Shown in pieces: positions 26,384-35,582 of a stretch of 64,000 nt of DNA (within the stretch, counting starts at the first letter, position 1; each line of letters begins with the position of its first letter). The translations under genes and the position numbers were made by a program. Origin of the DNA: Novosphingobium sp. (lineage in GTDB: Bacteria; Pseudomonadota; Alphaproteobacteria; Sphingomonadales; Sphingomonadaceae); contig JAGHZR010000008.1 in NCBI GenBank assembly GCA_017745295.1, positions 149,110-213,109 of the forward strand, written 5' to 3'. The notes beneath the pieces were generated by a model. That model made no database searches. It was given only the letters and a program-made list of their open reading frames with translations, and was not told where the DNA came from.

Positions 26384-27766
26384 CTATGTTTTTTGTGGCA
26401 CTGCTTCGTCAGCCGACCTTGCGAGAGCTTTCTGTGCAAGAAGACCTAAAGGCGCAAATTTAGGAGCCATGTCGTTTGGTACAAGCGGCTCAAAGTCGGG
26501 GCTGATATAATTCTTTAAATGGTCCTTGAGTAAATCCATTTTCAATCGAACTCGAAAATTGTAAATTTCTTCATGGTTAAGATCTAAATCGTATTGAGAA
26601 GAATTTGATACATCTTTTGCGATGATGCTTATTTTAGTTAAATTTAGTCTTTGCCTATTGATATTTATCAACTCTACAATGAACGACCGGGCAAGTTTAT
26701 AGCATGCTGTGATGATGGTTATTGCAACTGTGACGTAAGGCATCCGAGAAATGATTAATGCTTCTAAATTTATCTTTTGATCGGCAGTGATTTTGGTGGA
26801 AAGGTCAACTGCCCCGCTTATTAAAAGTAAGAACATTAATACAATTATCGCAATTGGTGCAGCTGCTAGCCAAAATAGCGTTCTGGTATTGCGTGCTCCT
26901 TGCCTTACGAAATCGCTAAGCTCGCTTGGGAAAAGGTCAAGATTGTCCTTAAGTGCTTTTAGTTCAGCTGTTTTATTTTTCACATCTGTTATTAAATTTT
27001 CGCGACTGCTAGATAATCTGTCTAATTCAGATTTTATATTAGATAACTCTCTTGAATTCACCGAGAATGACTGATTTAAAACTTCTAGTTTGGTGTTTAA
27101 TTCGTCCCTGCTGGACTCAAGTCGTTTGAGGTTTAATTTTTGCCGGTCTGCGGAGGTTTTTAAGTTGTTAACTTCTTTGTTGGCCTCAGTCCTTCTTGAT
27201 TCTGCTGCATCAGCCATCAATATTGTTTCATTGGCTTTATTTTCTTTCGCTGCAATTTCTTCCAGCGCTTTAATTTTGTAATCATCTATATCTCTGGCAA
27301 ATTGTATAAATTTGCCCGATTGGCTTTTTCGGAAGCCATAGATTTCAACTGAATCTATTCTCTTAACCCCTGAAAAGTATGCTTTGGGGGGCTTGAATTC
27401 GACTGACTTGCAAAATTCATTTACGGCTAGAAACACGCGACCTGATGCAGGCTTGCTAGATGACGTGTATGTCTCTCCTGACTCAGTGAGAGCCCGGATT
27501 TCAAATTCCTTATAATCTGGATAGTTTGTATGTAGGACAACAATTCTATATATGAAAATTGGCTCTTTGAAGTCGTAGCGGTGCCATCTATTTTGGCCCT
27601 CAATTGATTTATTATTTCCAGAATTGGCGAGAAGTTTGGTTGTTTTATTTGATGTTTTGTCGACTATAGAAAAAGGAATTTGAGATATCTCGGGGGGATC
27701 TAGCTCTTGGATCTTCTCGTTGCTAGTTTGTGGTTTGCTGACGTTGTCTTGCGCTTTGCTCGCCAT
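26384..27766 (-). CDS. AT-rich accessory gene: coiled-coil membrane protein, unknown
   Basis: 460 residues, not matched to a known family. Layout: a beta-rich N-terminal domain (about 25-150) with W61, RIVVLHTNYPDYKEFEIRAL and RIDSVEIYGF, suggestive of a discoidin/galactose-binding-like fold; a long coiled coil (about 155-280) rich in Lys, Glu, Ser and Asn; TM1 (about 297-318, FWLAAAPIAIIVLMFLLLIS); TM2 (about 341-358); and a helical C-terminal tail with YDLDLNHEEIYNF. No signal peptide, so the N-domain is probably cytoplasmic. Base and codon use are strikingly AT-rich, unlike any neighbour, so recent transfer is very likely. It stands alone, bounded by repeat clusters. A membrane-tethered sensor or defence role is conceivable, not shown. 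Confidence 0.85.
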   Translation of the reverse strand: MASKAQDNVSKPQTSNEKIQELDPPEISQIPFSIVDKTSNKTTKLLANSGNNKSIEGQNRWHRYDFKEPIFIYRIVVLHTNYPDYKEFEIRALTESGETYTSSSKPASGRVFLAVNEFCKSVEFKPPKAYFSGVKRIDSVEIYGFRKSQSGKFIQFARDIDDYKIKALEEIAAKENKANETILMADAAESRRTEANKEVNNLKTSADRQKLNLKRLESSRDELNTKLEVLNQSFSVNSRELSNIKSELDRLSSSRENLITDVKNKTAELKALKDNLDLFPSELSDFVRQGARNTRTLFWLAAAPIAIIVLMFLLLISGAVDLSTKITADQKINLEALIISRMPYVTVAITIITACYKLARSFIVELININRQRLNLTKISIIAKDVSNSSQYDLDLNHEEIYNFRVRLKMDLLKDHLKNYISPDFEPLVPNDMAPKFAPLGLLAQKALARSADEAVPQKT

Positions 27767-27979
27767 GTAATGCCCCCAGTAAAAGCAATAGATTTGCTGC
27801 GGTTGATGCTGCTGTCAAAGGGGCGCGAAAGAAAAATCCACATATGCGAGCCAAAGGTCGTGGTCGTTAAATTTCAATTTCGATTATGTGTTTTCCTACA
27901 CATCCCCACATGCGATAAATGATCCGGTTCACCCGGCGCGGTTGCGCCGGGGCGTTGGCTCCAATTCTGGGGGTGAACC
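27767..27979. other. upstream region of the AT-rich gene and right island edge
   Basis: AT-rich up to about 27920, then abruptly GC-rich, beginning with the hairpin CCGGCGC-GGTT-GCGCCGG at 27932-27951. The AT-rich part should hold the promoter of the minus-strand gene. Confidence 0.55.
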
Positions 27980-29467
27980 ATGTCCGACCATTCGAACTCT
28001 TCGTATCCCACGGCTGCCGGGCGGGGGTGGATTCCGGCTTCTCGGGATATCGGGTTGCCGGGGGAGTCCTTTCCGCGCGGGCGGGGTGGGCGCCTGGCTG
28101 AGGACGATCCCGGCTTTCGCCGGGATGACGAAGGGGGTGGTGCTTCGGCTTGCAATGTCGCGCCGGACGAGGCTCTCAAGGAGGGCGCTCCGGGTCGGCG
28201 GGGCGCGACGGAAAGGGTCGGGGAGCGCGAGGGCGATGGCCCTCGCACTTCTCTTTCTTCTTTGGCCTTGGATGACTCGCGTGCGCCCCTCCACCATCCT
28301 GCGGATGGTCCCCCTCCCCCGGAGGGGGAGGAACAGGGGTGGTTTCCCGCGCGGAAGGTTCGGTTTCTGCATTATCTGGCCGAGAAGGGCGATGTGCGGG
28401 CGGCGGCGGCGCGGGTGGGGATGTCGCGGCAGTCGGCTTATGTGTTGCGGCGGCGGGATACCGCTTTTGCGCTCGGGTGGGAGGCGGCGTTGGGGCTGGC
28501 GCGGCGGCATGTCGAGGAGGTGCTGGCGACGCGGGCGCTCGACGGGGTGGAGGAGCCGGTCTTTTACCATGGCGAGCAGGTGGCGGTGCGGCGGCGCTAT
28601 GACGCGCGGCTACTGCTGGCCCATCTGGCGCGGCTGGACCGGGCGGCGGAGGGCGGTCTGGCCGAGCGATTCGATGAGGTGCTGGCGGTGGTCGCGGGCG
28701 AGGGGCCGGTGGAGCTGGTGCCAATTTCGGTGTCGGTATCGGCGGAATTGCTGCCTCCGGCGCGGGAGGTTTATGCCGAGGCGGCGGGGGCCTTGCTTCA
28801 GGACGAGGCGGACCGGCAGTGGGAGCAGGCCGTGGCGGCGGGCGAGGCGGGGCCGGAGGACGAGCCCGATGCGCGCGTGGCGGTCTGGCGGGAGGTGGCG
28901 GCGCGGGACTGGGACGGCTGGCGTCGGCGCGCGGAGGGGGAGGTCGATGCGGTGGTGGCGGAAGCCTGCGGGGACTTGCCGCCGATGGAGTTCAAGTCGC
29001 TGGGCGGGAGGCGCGGGTTTTTGCGCTCTGGACCGTGTAAACCGTGTCAACCTGCCGAGGGCAGGGCCGGTGATTTGCAACTCGGCCGGGAACCCGATGC
29101 AGGGTGCGATGTTATCATGGGTGAAGGTCGGCGCGGTGCTTCCCCCACCCCCTCCGTTACCGCGTCGGCCTTCTCTTTTTCAGAGATTTTCGCAAGTTAC
29201 TCGTCGTTGAGGACGGCGAGTTCGACTTTGCCGGAGCCCATGCGGGCGATGCCGATTTCCTTCGCGGCGGCCTCGGAGAGGTCGATCACGCGGTTGGAGT
29301 GGAACGGGCCGCGGTCGTTGACGCGAACCATGACGGAATCGCCGGTCAGCGCGTTGGTGACGCGCAGCTTGGTGCCGAAGGGCAGCGAGGGATGGGCGGC
29401 GGTGAGGTCGTCCGGGTTGAAGCGCTCGCCGCTGGCGGTACGGGCGCCGCGAAGCGAGTGGCCGTAG
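27980..29467 (+). CDS. HTH protein with repeat-derived N-terminal insert; 3' end uncertain
   Basis: 495-residue open frame from ATG 27980, with GGGGGTGA upstream. The recognisable core is residues about 118-345: FPARKVRFLHYLAEKGDVRA then AAARVGMSRQSAYVLRRRD, a helix-turn-helix, and GVEEPVFYHGEQVAVRRRYD, a pattern common in sphingomonad proteins of unknown function with small-terminase-like HTH. Residues about 15-117 are encoded by dispersed repeats (family A, E and D pieces), inserted without breaking frame. After PCKPCQPAEG (29031-29060) the frame runs on into 271 bp antisense to rlpA2; a true C-terminus near 29060 lost by mutation is plausible. Could be a degrading gene. Confidence 0.6.
   Translation: MSDHSNSSYPTAAGRGWIPASRDIGLPGESFPRGRGGRLAEDDPGFRRDDEGGGASACNVAPDEALKEGAPGRRGATERVGEREGDGPRTSLSSLALDDSRAPLHHPADGPPPPEGEEQGWFPARKVRFLHYLAEKGDVRAAAARVGMSRQSAYVLRRRDTAFALGWEAALGLARRHVEEVLATRALDGVEEPVFYHGEQVAVRRRYDARLLLAHLARLDRAAEGGLAERFDEVLAVVAGEGPVELVPISVSVSAELLPPAREVYAEAAGALLQDEADRQWEQAVAAGEAGPEDEPDARVAVWREVAARDWDGWRRRAEGEVDAVVAEACGDLPPMEFKSLGGRRGFLRSGPCKPCQPAEGRAGDLQLGREPDAGCDVIMGEGRRGASPTPSVTASAFSFSEIFASYSSLRTASSTLPEPMRAMPISFAAASERSITRLEWNGPRSLTRTMTESPVSALVTRSLVPKGSEGWAAVRSSGLKRSPLAVRAPRSEWP
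28104..28131 (-). repeat. family A-like single repeat arm
   Basis: CGATCCCGGCTTTCGCCGGG then ATGACGA, the reverse orientation of family A. A partial related piece (GATTCCGGCTTCTCGGGAT) lies at 28030-28048. Inside the N-terminal extension of the HTH gene. Confidence 0.75.
28221..28248 (-). repeat. palindromic repeat, family E copy 2
   Basis: GGGAGCGCGAGGGCGATGGC then CCTCGCAC; reverse complement orientation relative to 26295-26321, on the other side of the AT-rich gene. Within the HTH gene frame. Confidence 0.8.
28283..28333 (-). repeat. dispersed repeat, family D copy 3 (inverted)
   Basis: GCCCCTCCACCATCCTGCGG then ATGGTCCCCCTCCCCCGGAG and GGGGAGGAAC: the reverse complement form of family D. 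Within the HTH gene frame. Confidence 0.85.
29030..29057 (+). repeat. 28-bp inverted repeat, copy 1, with 10-bp iterons
   Basis: GGACCGTGTAAACCGTGTCA then ACCTGCCG. Internally two ACCGTGT(A/C)AA units in 10-bp phase. Exact reverse complement at 33294-33321. Confidence 0.88.
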
Positions 29468-29727
29468 AAGCTGGCGGTGCCGCCCTTGATGGTCTCGAAG
29501 TCCTGCTCAAGCGATTGCGGCAGGGCGGCGACGGGCGCGGTGGTTGCGGGTGCGGCGATGATCGCGGCGGGCGCGGGTGCCTCTGCTGCGGCGGCCTTTG
29601 CGGGCGCCAGCTTCGACTCGGCGATCGCCGAGGAGGCCGGCGCTACCAGCATGGCAGCGGTGGCAAGAGCAAAGCCGATGCGCGCAAGTCGCTGGGCTTT
29701 ATGCGGTTGGTTGTGCTTCCCCGTCAT
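29197..29727 (-). CDS. RlpA-like septal ring lytic transglycosylase family protein
   Basis: 176 residues. Basic start TGKHNQPHKAQRLARIG, signal peptide core FALATAAMLVAPASSAIA, Ala/Pro-rich linker, then the double-psi beta-barrel domain with GGTASFYGHSLRGARTASGE, LTAAHPSLPFGTKLRVTN and VRVNDRGPFHSNRVIDLSEA. It ends right at the domain (AVLNDE), with no SPOR domain. ATG at 29727 has AGGAG 8 nt upstream. Paralogue of 16016-16600 but not a lipoprotein. Downstream of the argG terminator on the same strand. Confidence 0.92.
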   Translation of the reverse strand: MTGKHNQPHKAQRLARIGFALATAAMLVAPASSAIAESKLAPAKAAAAEAPAPAAIIAAPATTAPVAALPQSLEQDFETIKGGTASFYGHSLRGARTASGERFNPDDLTAAHPSLPFGTKLRVTNALTGDSVMVRVNDRGPFHSNRVIDLSEAAAKEIGIARMGSGKVELAVLNDE

Positions 29728-29771
29728 GGCGAGGACTCCTACAGGCAGTTCGTCGCTGTGGGGACCCATGC

Positions 29772-29804
29772 AAAAGCGGCCCGTCGCACTTTGGCAACGG
29801 GCCG
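29772..29804 (-). terminator. rho-independent terminator of argG
   Basis: Minus strand GCGGCCCGTTG, loop, CGACGGGCCGCTTTTGC, 50 bp past the argG stop; stem of 9 bp with T4. Confidence 0.85.
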
Positions 29805-29854
29805 CCGGATGTCGTTAAGACGTTGAAAGGATTCGGAAGGCCGAATCCGGGCCG

Positions 29855-31075
<1,221 letters not shown>

Positions 31076-31193
31076 GGGCGCGGGCTCCGAAGGAATGGGC
31101 ATGGTTTCGGGACGCGCGCCTATCAGCACGCGTCCCCTTGCGCAATGAAGGAAAGCGCTGGGAAGGAAAGCGCCGGGAACGAAAGCGCCGGGC

Positions 31194-32444
31194 CTATTCG
31201 GCCAGTAGCGCCTTTTCCGCGGCGCCCATGTAGTCGCGGGCGAGTGGCAGGGCGTGGCGGCTGCGGGCGTACTGGATCTGGTAGTTGCACATGCCGCCGC
31301 TTTCGAAGGCGGCGGTGGCCCCGGCGAGGTAGAAGATCCACATGCGGTAGAACCGCTCGTCCATCAGGTTGACGATGGCTTCCTTGTTGGCGACGCAGCG
31401 CTTGTACCATTCGCGCAAGGTCAGGGCGTAGTGGAGGCGCAGGTTTTCGACGTCGGTGGCGATCAGGCGAAACTTTTCGCTCGCCGCCACGGTCTCGCTG
31501 AGGGCGGGGATGTAGCCGCCGGGGAAGATATACTTGCGGGTGAAGGCGTCGGTCGATCCGGGGCCGCCCATGCGGCCGATCGTGTGCAGCAGCATGACGC
31601 CGTCATCGGTGAGCAGGTTGCCGACGGCCTTGAAGAACTGGCCGAACTGCGCCTGCCCGACATGTTCGAACATGCCGACCGAGACGATGCGGTCGAACTT
31701 GGCGCCGCGCGCGGCGAGGTCGCGGTAATCGACGAGTTCGAAGGTGACCTTGTCCGCCACACCCGCCTGTTCCGCGCGCTCGCGGGCGAGAGCGAGCTGT
31801 TCCTCGCTGAGGGTGATGCCGAGCACCGAGGCTCCGGCATGCTTGGCGAGGTAGATCGCCATGCCGCCCCAGCCGCAGCCGATGTCGAGCACGCGCTGGC
31901 CCGGTTCGAGCGCGAGCTTGGCGGCGATATGCGCGAGCTTGGCGGTCTGCGCCTGTTCCAGCGTCATATTGGCGGGGTCGGGCCAATAGGCGCAGGAATA
32001 CTGCATGTGCTCGATATCGAGGAACAGGTTATAGAGGTCGTTGCCGATATCGTAGTGATGGGCGATGTTCTTCTTGGCGCTCGCCGCCTTGTTGATGCCG
32101 TCGACCAGCGTGACGACTTTGCCCTTCAGCTTCTTGAACGCGGTATGTTCGTGAAGTTCGCCGCCCTTGTCCCACTTGGCATTGGCGCGGATCAGTTCGA
32201 CCATCTCCATGATGTCGCCCTGCTCGATGACGAGCTGGCCATCCATGAAGGCCTCCGCCGCGCCGAGCCGGGGATCGGTGAGGATGCGCCGTTCACCGGC
32301 CTTGTCGATGAAGCGGATGCGGACTTCCGGAAAGCCGGGGGTGGGGGTGCCGAAGCGTTTGACGCTGCCGTCGGGGCGGGCGACCTCCAACACGCCCTGA
32401 CGGACGCCGCGCTGGAGGAAGTGATCGAGAATTCCCATTACCAT
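31194..32444 (-). CDS. cfa: cyclopropane-fatty-acyl-phospholipid synthase family protein
   Basis: SAM-dependent methyltransferase that converts unsaturated acyl chains of membrane phospholipids into cyclopropane chains. 416 residues. The N-terminal lipid-binding part has [17 protein letters not shown]; the methyltransferase motif I is [31 protein letters not shown] and YSCAYWPDP are diagnostic of CFA synthases; the active-site region FEHVGQAQF and IGRMGG follow. Start chosen at the first of two close Met codons (32444 and 32438); neither has a strong ribosome binding site. Sits 120 bp downstream of the SDR gene... on the same strand. Confidence 0.93.
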   Translation of the reverse strand: MVMGILDHFLQRGVRQGVLEVARPDGSVKRFGTPTPGFPEVRIRFIDKAGERRILTDPRLGAAEAFMDGQLVIEQGDIMEMVELIRANAKWDKGGELHEHTAFKKLKGKVVTLVDGINKAASAKKNIAHHYDIGNDLYNLFLDIEHMQYSCAYWPDPANMTLEQAQTAKLAHIAAKLALEPGQRVLDIGCGWGGMAIYLAKHAGASVLGITLSEEQLALARERAEQAGVADKVTFELVDYRDLAARGAKFDRIVSVGMFEHVGQAQFGQFFKAVGNLLTDDGVMLLHTIGRMGGPGSTDAFTRKYIFPGGYIPALSETVAASEKFRLIATDVENLRLHYALTLREWYKRCVANKEAIVNLMDERFYRMWIFYLAGATAAFESGGMCNYQIQYARSRHALPLARDYMGAAEKALLAE

Positions 32445-32521
32445 CAACCATTTGTGAAGGGGGCTTCGGCCCGGTGCAAGAAGGTTCGCTTGTCCTATGC
32501 GCAAGCGATGCGACGGAATCG

Positions 32522-33277
32522 TTACTGGCGTGCGAGGAAAAGAACGTCGCGCGGCTGCGCGAGGAGATGCTGGCCGGAATCGACGTAGAGCGTCTCGCCG
32601 CTGGCCAGCCAGCCTTGCGAGAGGAACAGGGCGGCGGAGGCGACGTCGTCCGGGGTGGTCTTGCGGCCCAGCAGGTTCATGCGGTGCGAGACTTCGGTTT
32701 CCGCCTCGGTCTGGTCGTGGCTGGCAAGGATCGCGCCGGGAGCGAGGCCGTAGATCCGGTCGTCCTCATGGGCGCGGGCCATGGACAGCATCGGGATCGT
32801 CGCGGCGAGGGCGTGCTTGCTCATCGTGTAGGAGAAGAAATCCGGGTTCGGATTGAGCAGCTTCTGGTCGGTGACGTGGATCACCCGCCGCCCACTCTTT
32901 GCGCGGGCATGGGCGAGGAAGGCCTGCGCCAGCCGGGCCGGGGTTCCGGCATTGACGCGCATGGCTTTCTCGAACGTCTGCGGATCGAGCCGCTGGGCGG
33001 TGTCGAGGTCGAACATGCCCGCGCAGTTCACCAGCACGCGCCAGTCGGGCAGGCGGGCGGCAAGCTCTTCCACCATGGCGGGACCGGCATGCCAGTCGTT
33101 CAGTTCGCAGCCGACGATTTCGGAGGAGGGCAGCTCGGTCGCGAGCGCTTCGGCCTGATCCCGCGAATGGCCGTAGTGGATGACGACGTGCCATCCCGCG
33201 GCGCCGAACATGCGGGCGATGGCCGCGCCGATCCGCTTGGCTCCGCCGGTTACCAGCATGGCTGGCCGCTCGCTCAT
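32522..33277 (-). CDS. SDR oxidoreductase, FolM/pteridine-reductase-like
   Basis: Short-chain dehydrogenase of 251 residues. The cofactor motif is TGGAKRIG, fitting the TGxxxRxG pattern of pteridine reductases and FolM dihydromonapterin reductases rather than the classic TGxxxGxG. NCAGMFD, the Ser-equivalent region RVIHVTDQ, and the catalytic YTMSKHALA (Tyr-x3-Lys) are present; the C-terminus GETLYVDSGQHL is typical. ATG at 33277 (MSERPAMLVTGG). Its upstream region carries one copy of the 28-bp inverted repeat. Likely reduces a pterin; the substrate is inferred from the cofactor motif. Confidence 0.88.
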   Translation of the reverse strand: MSERPAMLVTGGAKRIGAAIARMFGAAGWHVVIHYGHSRDQAEALATELPSSEIVGCELNDWHAGPAMVEELAARLPDWRVLVNCAGMFDLDTAQRLDPQTFEKAMRVNAGTPARLAQAFLAHARAKSGRRVIHVTDQKLLNPNPDFFSYTMSKHALAATIPMLSMARAHEDDRIYGLAPGAILASHDQTEAETEVSHRMNLLGRKTTPDDVASAALFLSQGWLASGETLYVDSGQHLLAQPRDVLFLARQ

Positions 33278-33293
33278 CGCGGGGCCGTCATGG

Positions 33294-33321
33294 CGGCAGG
33301 TTGACACGGTTTACACGGTCC
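33294..33321 (-). repeat. 28-bp inverted repeat, copy 2, with 10-bp iterons
   Basis: Exact reverse complement of 29030-29057, located 17-44 bp upstream of the SDR start codon, so possibly within its promoter or leader. Confidence 0.88.
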
Positions 33322-33474
33322 TGGGAGAAAATTCCCGTCGGCCCTGGCGTCTGGTCCGGTTCGGCAAGTGAGGCGACGCGGCGGGAGAGTTGGGCGAACG
33401 ATCATTGCCGGGCATAGGAGCACAGACCGGGCCTGTAGGAAAGGCCTCTCCGCATAATCATATACTTCCGTTTA

Positions 33475-33506
33475 GGGCCTGCGGGGATTGAACCCCCAAC
33501 AGGCCC
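33475..33506 (-). terminator. hairpin after the sulfotransferase gene, T-arm-like
   Basis: GGGCCTG pairs with CAGGCCC (7 bp) around a second stem GGGG/CCCC with loop GTTCAAT, starting about 10 bp after the stop. It imitates a tRNA acceptor/T-arm minihelix. No U-tract follows, so terminator function is tentative. Confidence 0.5.
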
Positions 33507-33516
33507 CGAGTGGCGA

Positions 33517-34317
33517 CTATCCCGCGAGCGAGGGCGCCGGCTTGATCGCGGTGCCTGCATTGCGCAGCGGCGCGGGGATGCCGGTCACGGCCTGCTGGCG
33601 CAGCGCGAAGTCGGCGGCGTAGAAGCGGTGCAGGAAGTCGAGCTGACGGGGTGTCGGGCGCCAGTCGGCTTCGTGTCCGCCAGTTTCGCTGCTGCGGTTG
33701 AACTCGGGCAAGGAGGAGAGTTCCTCGCGGCCGAGGCGTCTGCCGATCTCGCCGATCTGTTCGTAGGGGATGAGCCGGTCGACCGCCGAACGGCCCTGGG
33801 CGTCGAGCACGTACCAGCTTTGGGGGCGGAAGATATGATCGATGCCGAAGGGGGAGCGCGCCTCGGCAAGATGGTCGATGGCGTCGTCGATCCTCCGGAA
33901 TGCCGCGTAACGCTCGCGGAAGGGCGCGGAGACGGTGCGGTGGCGGGTGCCGCCGGTGCGGGCGTAGCGGAAGGCGGAAAGGAAGCGGTCGACCGGATCA
34001 CGGACGAGCGCGAAGCTGGGCAGGGCCAGCAGGTCGGGCGCGGCCTTGGCGTAATACCGGATCGAGCAGTGCTTCATCTGGGCGCCGTAGAGACGGTCGC
34101 AGATCGAGGTCCCGGCGTTCTTGGGGACGTGGATGAACAGCAGGCCGCTGTCGCGGATGCAATCGAGGCGGCGGCGCCGCTTGCCGTCCAGCCAGGGGCG
34201 CAGGCCGTGGCGGGAAAGTCGTTCGGGAATATCGCTGACGAGGCTTACGCCGAAGGCCGATGCGAGGAGGCGGTTGACGCCGGTGGTGCCGGTAGTCCGT
34301 TCGAGATCGGGAGCCAT
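33517..34317 (-). CDS. sulfotransferase family 2 protein
   Basis: 266 residues, PAPS-dependent sulfotransferase fold. The 5'-phosphosulfate loop is LLFIHVPKNAGTSICDRLYG near residue 58, the 3'-phosphate site is FALVRDPVDRFLSAFRYAR near 104, and RPQSWYVLD with IPYEQIGEIGRRLG follow. No signal peptide or membrane segment. It probably sulfates a carbohydrate acceptor, by analogy to the HNK-1-ST/chondroitin-type family in bacteria; the acceptor is unknown and no polysaccharide genes lie next to it. Start ATG at 34317. Confidence 0.85.
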   Translation of the reverse strand: MAPDLERTTGTTGVNRLLASAFGVSLVSDIPERLSRHGLRPWLDGKRRRRLDCIRDSGLLFIHVPKNAGTSICDRLYGAQMKHCSIRYYAKAAPDLLALPSFALVRDPVDRFLSAFRYARTGGTRHRTVSAPFRERYAAFRRIDDAIDHLAEARSPFGIDHIFRPQSWYVLDAQGRSAVDRLIPYEQIGEIGRRLGREELSSLPEFNRSSETGGHEADWRPTPRQLDFLHRFYAADFALRQQAVTGIPAPLRNAGTAIKPAPSLAG

Positions 34318-34383
34318 GGACCGGAGGCTTAGGCCTATCCCGTCACCGGGAGATTTCGAAATATTTCAATCGTGGCAGGTATC

Positions 34384-34414
34384 GGACGCGCCGCCGCAAG
34401 GGGCGGCGCGCCGT
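34384..34414. terminator. GC hairpin between sulfotransferase and glycine-zipper genes
   Basis: GCGCGCCGCC-type stem (about 10 bp) 15 bp after the glycine-zipper stop; on the plus strand it is followed by GGTTTTTCG. Confidence 0.5.
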
Positions 34415-34427
34415 GGTTTTTCGTAGA

Positions 34428-34757
34428 TCAGCGGCAGCGGGGGCGACTGTTGTTGCGGTCGATCGAACGGCCGAGCAAGGCACCGGCGCCCGCACCCAGG
34501 ATGGTGCCGGTGGCGCGATCGCCGCGCGTGTCGATAGCGCGACCGGCCAGGGCACCGGCGACGCCGCCGATCAGCAGGCCGGTGGTGCCGTTCGACTTCT
34601 TGCAGCGGTAGCGGCCGTCGTTGCCGCGCCAGTAGCGGACGCCGTTGTCGGTGCGGTGGTAGCGGCGGTGATCGCGGGCTTCGGCGACTTCGGTGACGGC
34701 GAGCGTGGCGGGAACGGTGATAGCGGCCAGCAGGGCTGCGGTGATGGCTTTGCGCAT
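34428..34757 (-). CDS. glycine zipper 2TM domain protein
   Basis: 109-residue exported protein. Signal peptide RKAITAALLAAITVPATLAVTEVAEA, a basic His/Arg segment, YWRGNDGRYRCKKSNGTTG, then the glycine zipper GLLIGGVAGALAGRAIDTRG and GTILGAGAGALLGRSIDR. Such proteins (SlyB/Rickettsia 17-kDa-like repeat) associate with the outer membrane. ATG at 34757 with GGAAGGA upstream. A clear paralogue lies at 36761-37153 sharing GNDGRY-C and NGTTGL-IG. Confidence 0.88.
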   Translation of the reverse strand: MRKAITAALLAAITVPATLAVTEVAEARDHRRYHRTDNGVRYWRGNDGRYRCKKSNGTTGLLIGGVAGALAGRAIDTRGDRATGTILGAGAGALLGRSIDRNNSRPRCR

Positions 34758-34895
34758 CTGAAAATCCTTCCGAGTTGAATGTCTTGACGACCGGACTCCG
34801 CCTTTCCACCGGGCGCCAAAACGGAGGATGAACATTTGCGTCAATTTAACGATACACGCCGAAGCGGGGCCTATCGTAGACGAAAGGTGCCGGTC

Positions 34896-35582
34896 TCAGC
34901 TTGGCAACTTTCCGAAGGGCAGCAACTTGCGCGCCAGGGTCGCCGCCGTCCTGGTGTCGCCCGCGCGTAGCGACGGAAGGATGGCGAGGGCGCCGCGCTT
35001 CATCTGGGCGTCGAGCGGAGTGGGGGTGGGCGCCTTGGCGGCAGCTTCGGCCCAGCGCCGGACCTGGGCGATGTCCGCCGGGTCCTTGCGGATCTGCATG
35101 AGAGCGGCGAGGCCCGGATAGAAGGCCCGGTCTCCGCCAAGCGAAACCGCGCGGGTGAGCGCGGTTTCGCCCGTCTGGGTCTTTGCGCCCAGAGCGGTGC
35201 GGGCGAGGAAGCCGCCAAGCTGGTCGATTGCGTCGAGATGCCAGCCCGCGATCACCATCTGCGCTTCGGCATCGCGCGGGTTCTGGGCCGCGAGTTTTTC
35301 GAAGATGCCGAGCGCGGCGCGGGCGTCCGATCGGCTGCGGGTGAGCTTGGCGCGGTAGCCGATGGCGATTCCGCGCTGGAGTGTCGCTTCGTGGTCGCCG
35401 GGGCGGGCGGCCAATATCCGGTCGGACGCGGTGATGGCCTGGCCGATCAGGGCAAGCGCCTTGGCCTTGTCCGGCGCCTGGAAGGCTGCGGTCGTCAGCA
35501 ATTCGCGCGGCGTGTCCGCCATCGCCGGGGACGAGGAAACGGTATATATCGCGCAGAGGGCGATCAGCGTCGGACGGTACAC
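34896..35582 (-). CDS. exported TPR-like hypothetical protein
   Basis: 228 residues from GTG at 35582, with AGGAG 5 nt upstream. Signal peptide YRPTLIALCAIYTVSSSPAMA. The mature part is helical: KAKALALIGQAITASDRILAA, ALGIFEKLAAQNPRDAEAQM, DAQMKRGALAILPSL; this matches degenerate tetratricopeptide repeats. Alpha-solenoid scaffold in the periplasm is the likely nature; role unknown. The open frame upstream of the GTG has no ribosome binding site. Confidence 0.78.
   Translation of the reverse strand: MYRPTLIALCAIYTVSSSPAMADTPRELLTTAAFQAPDKAKALALIGQAITASDRILAARPGDHEATLQRGIAIGYRAKLTRSRSDARAALGIFEKLAAQNPRDAEAQMVIAGWHLDAIDQLGGFLARTALGAKTQTGETALTRAVSLGGDRAFYPGLAALMQIRKDPADIAQVRRWAEAAAKAPTPTPLDAQMKRGALAILPSLRAGDTRTAATLARKLLPFGKLPS

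Noticed and set aside
14850..28333. CRISPR array, because of repeated palindromes
   Set aside because: Repeats are in inverted pairs of different families at irregular distances, without regular repeat-spacer alternation or cas genes.
33475..33510. tRNA gene, because of the T-arm-like sequence
   Set aside because: No D-arm or anticodon region fits; the sulfotransferase coding sequence is immediately adjacent.
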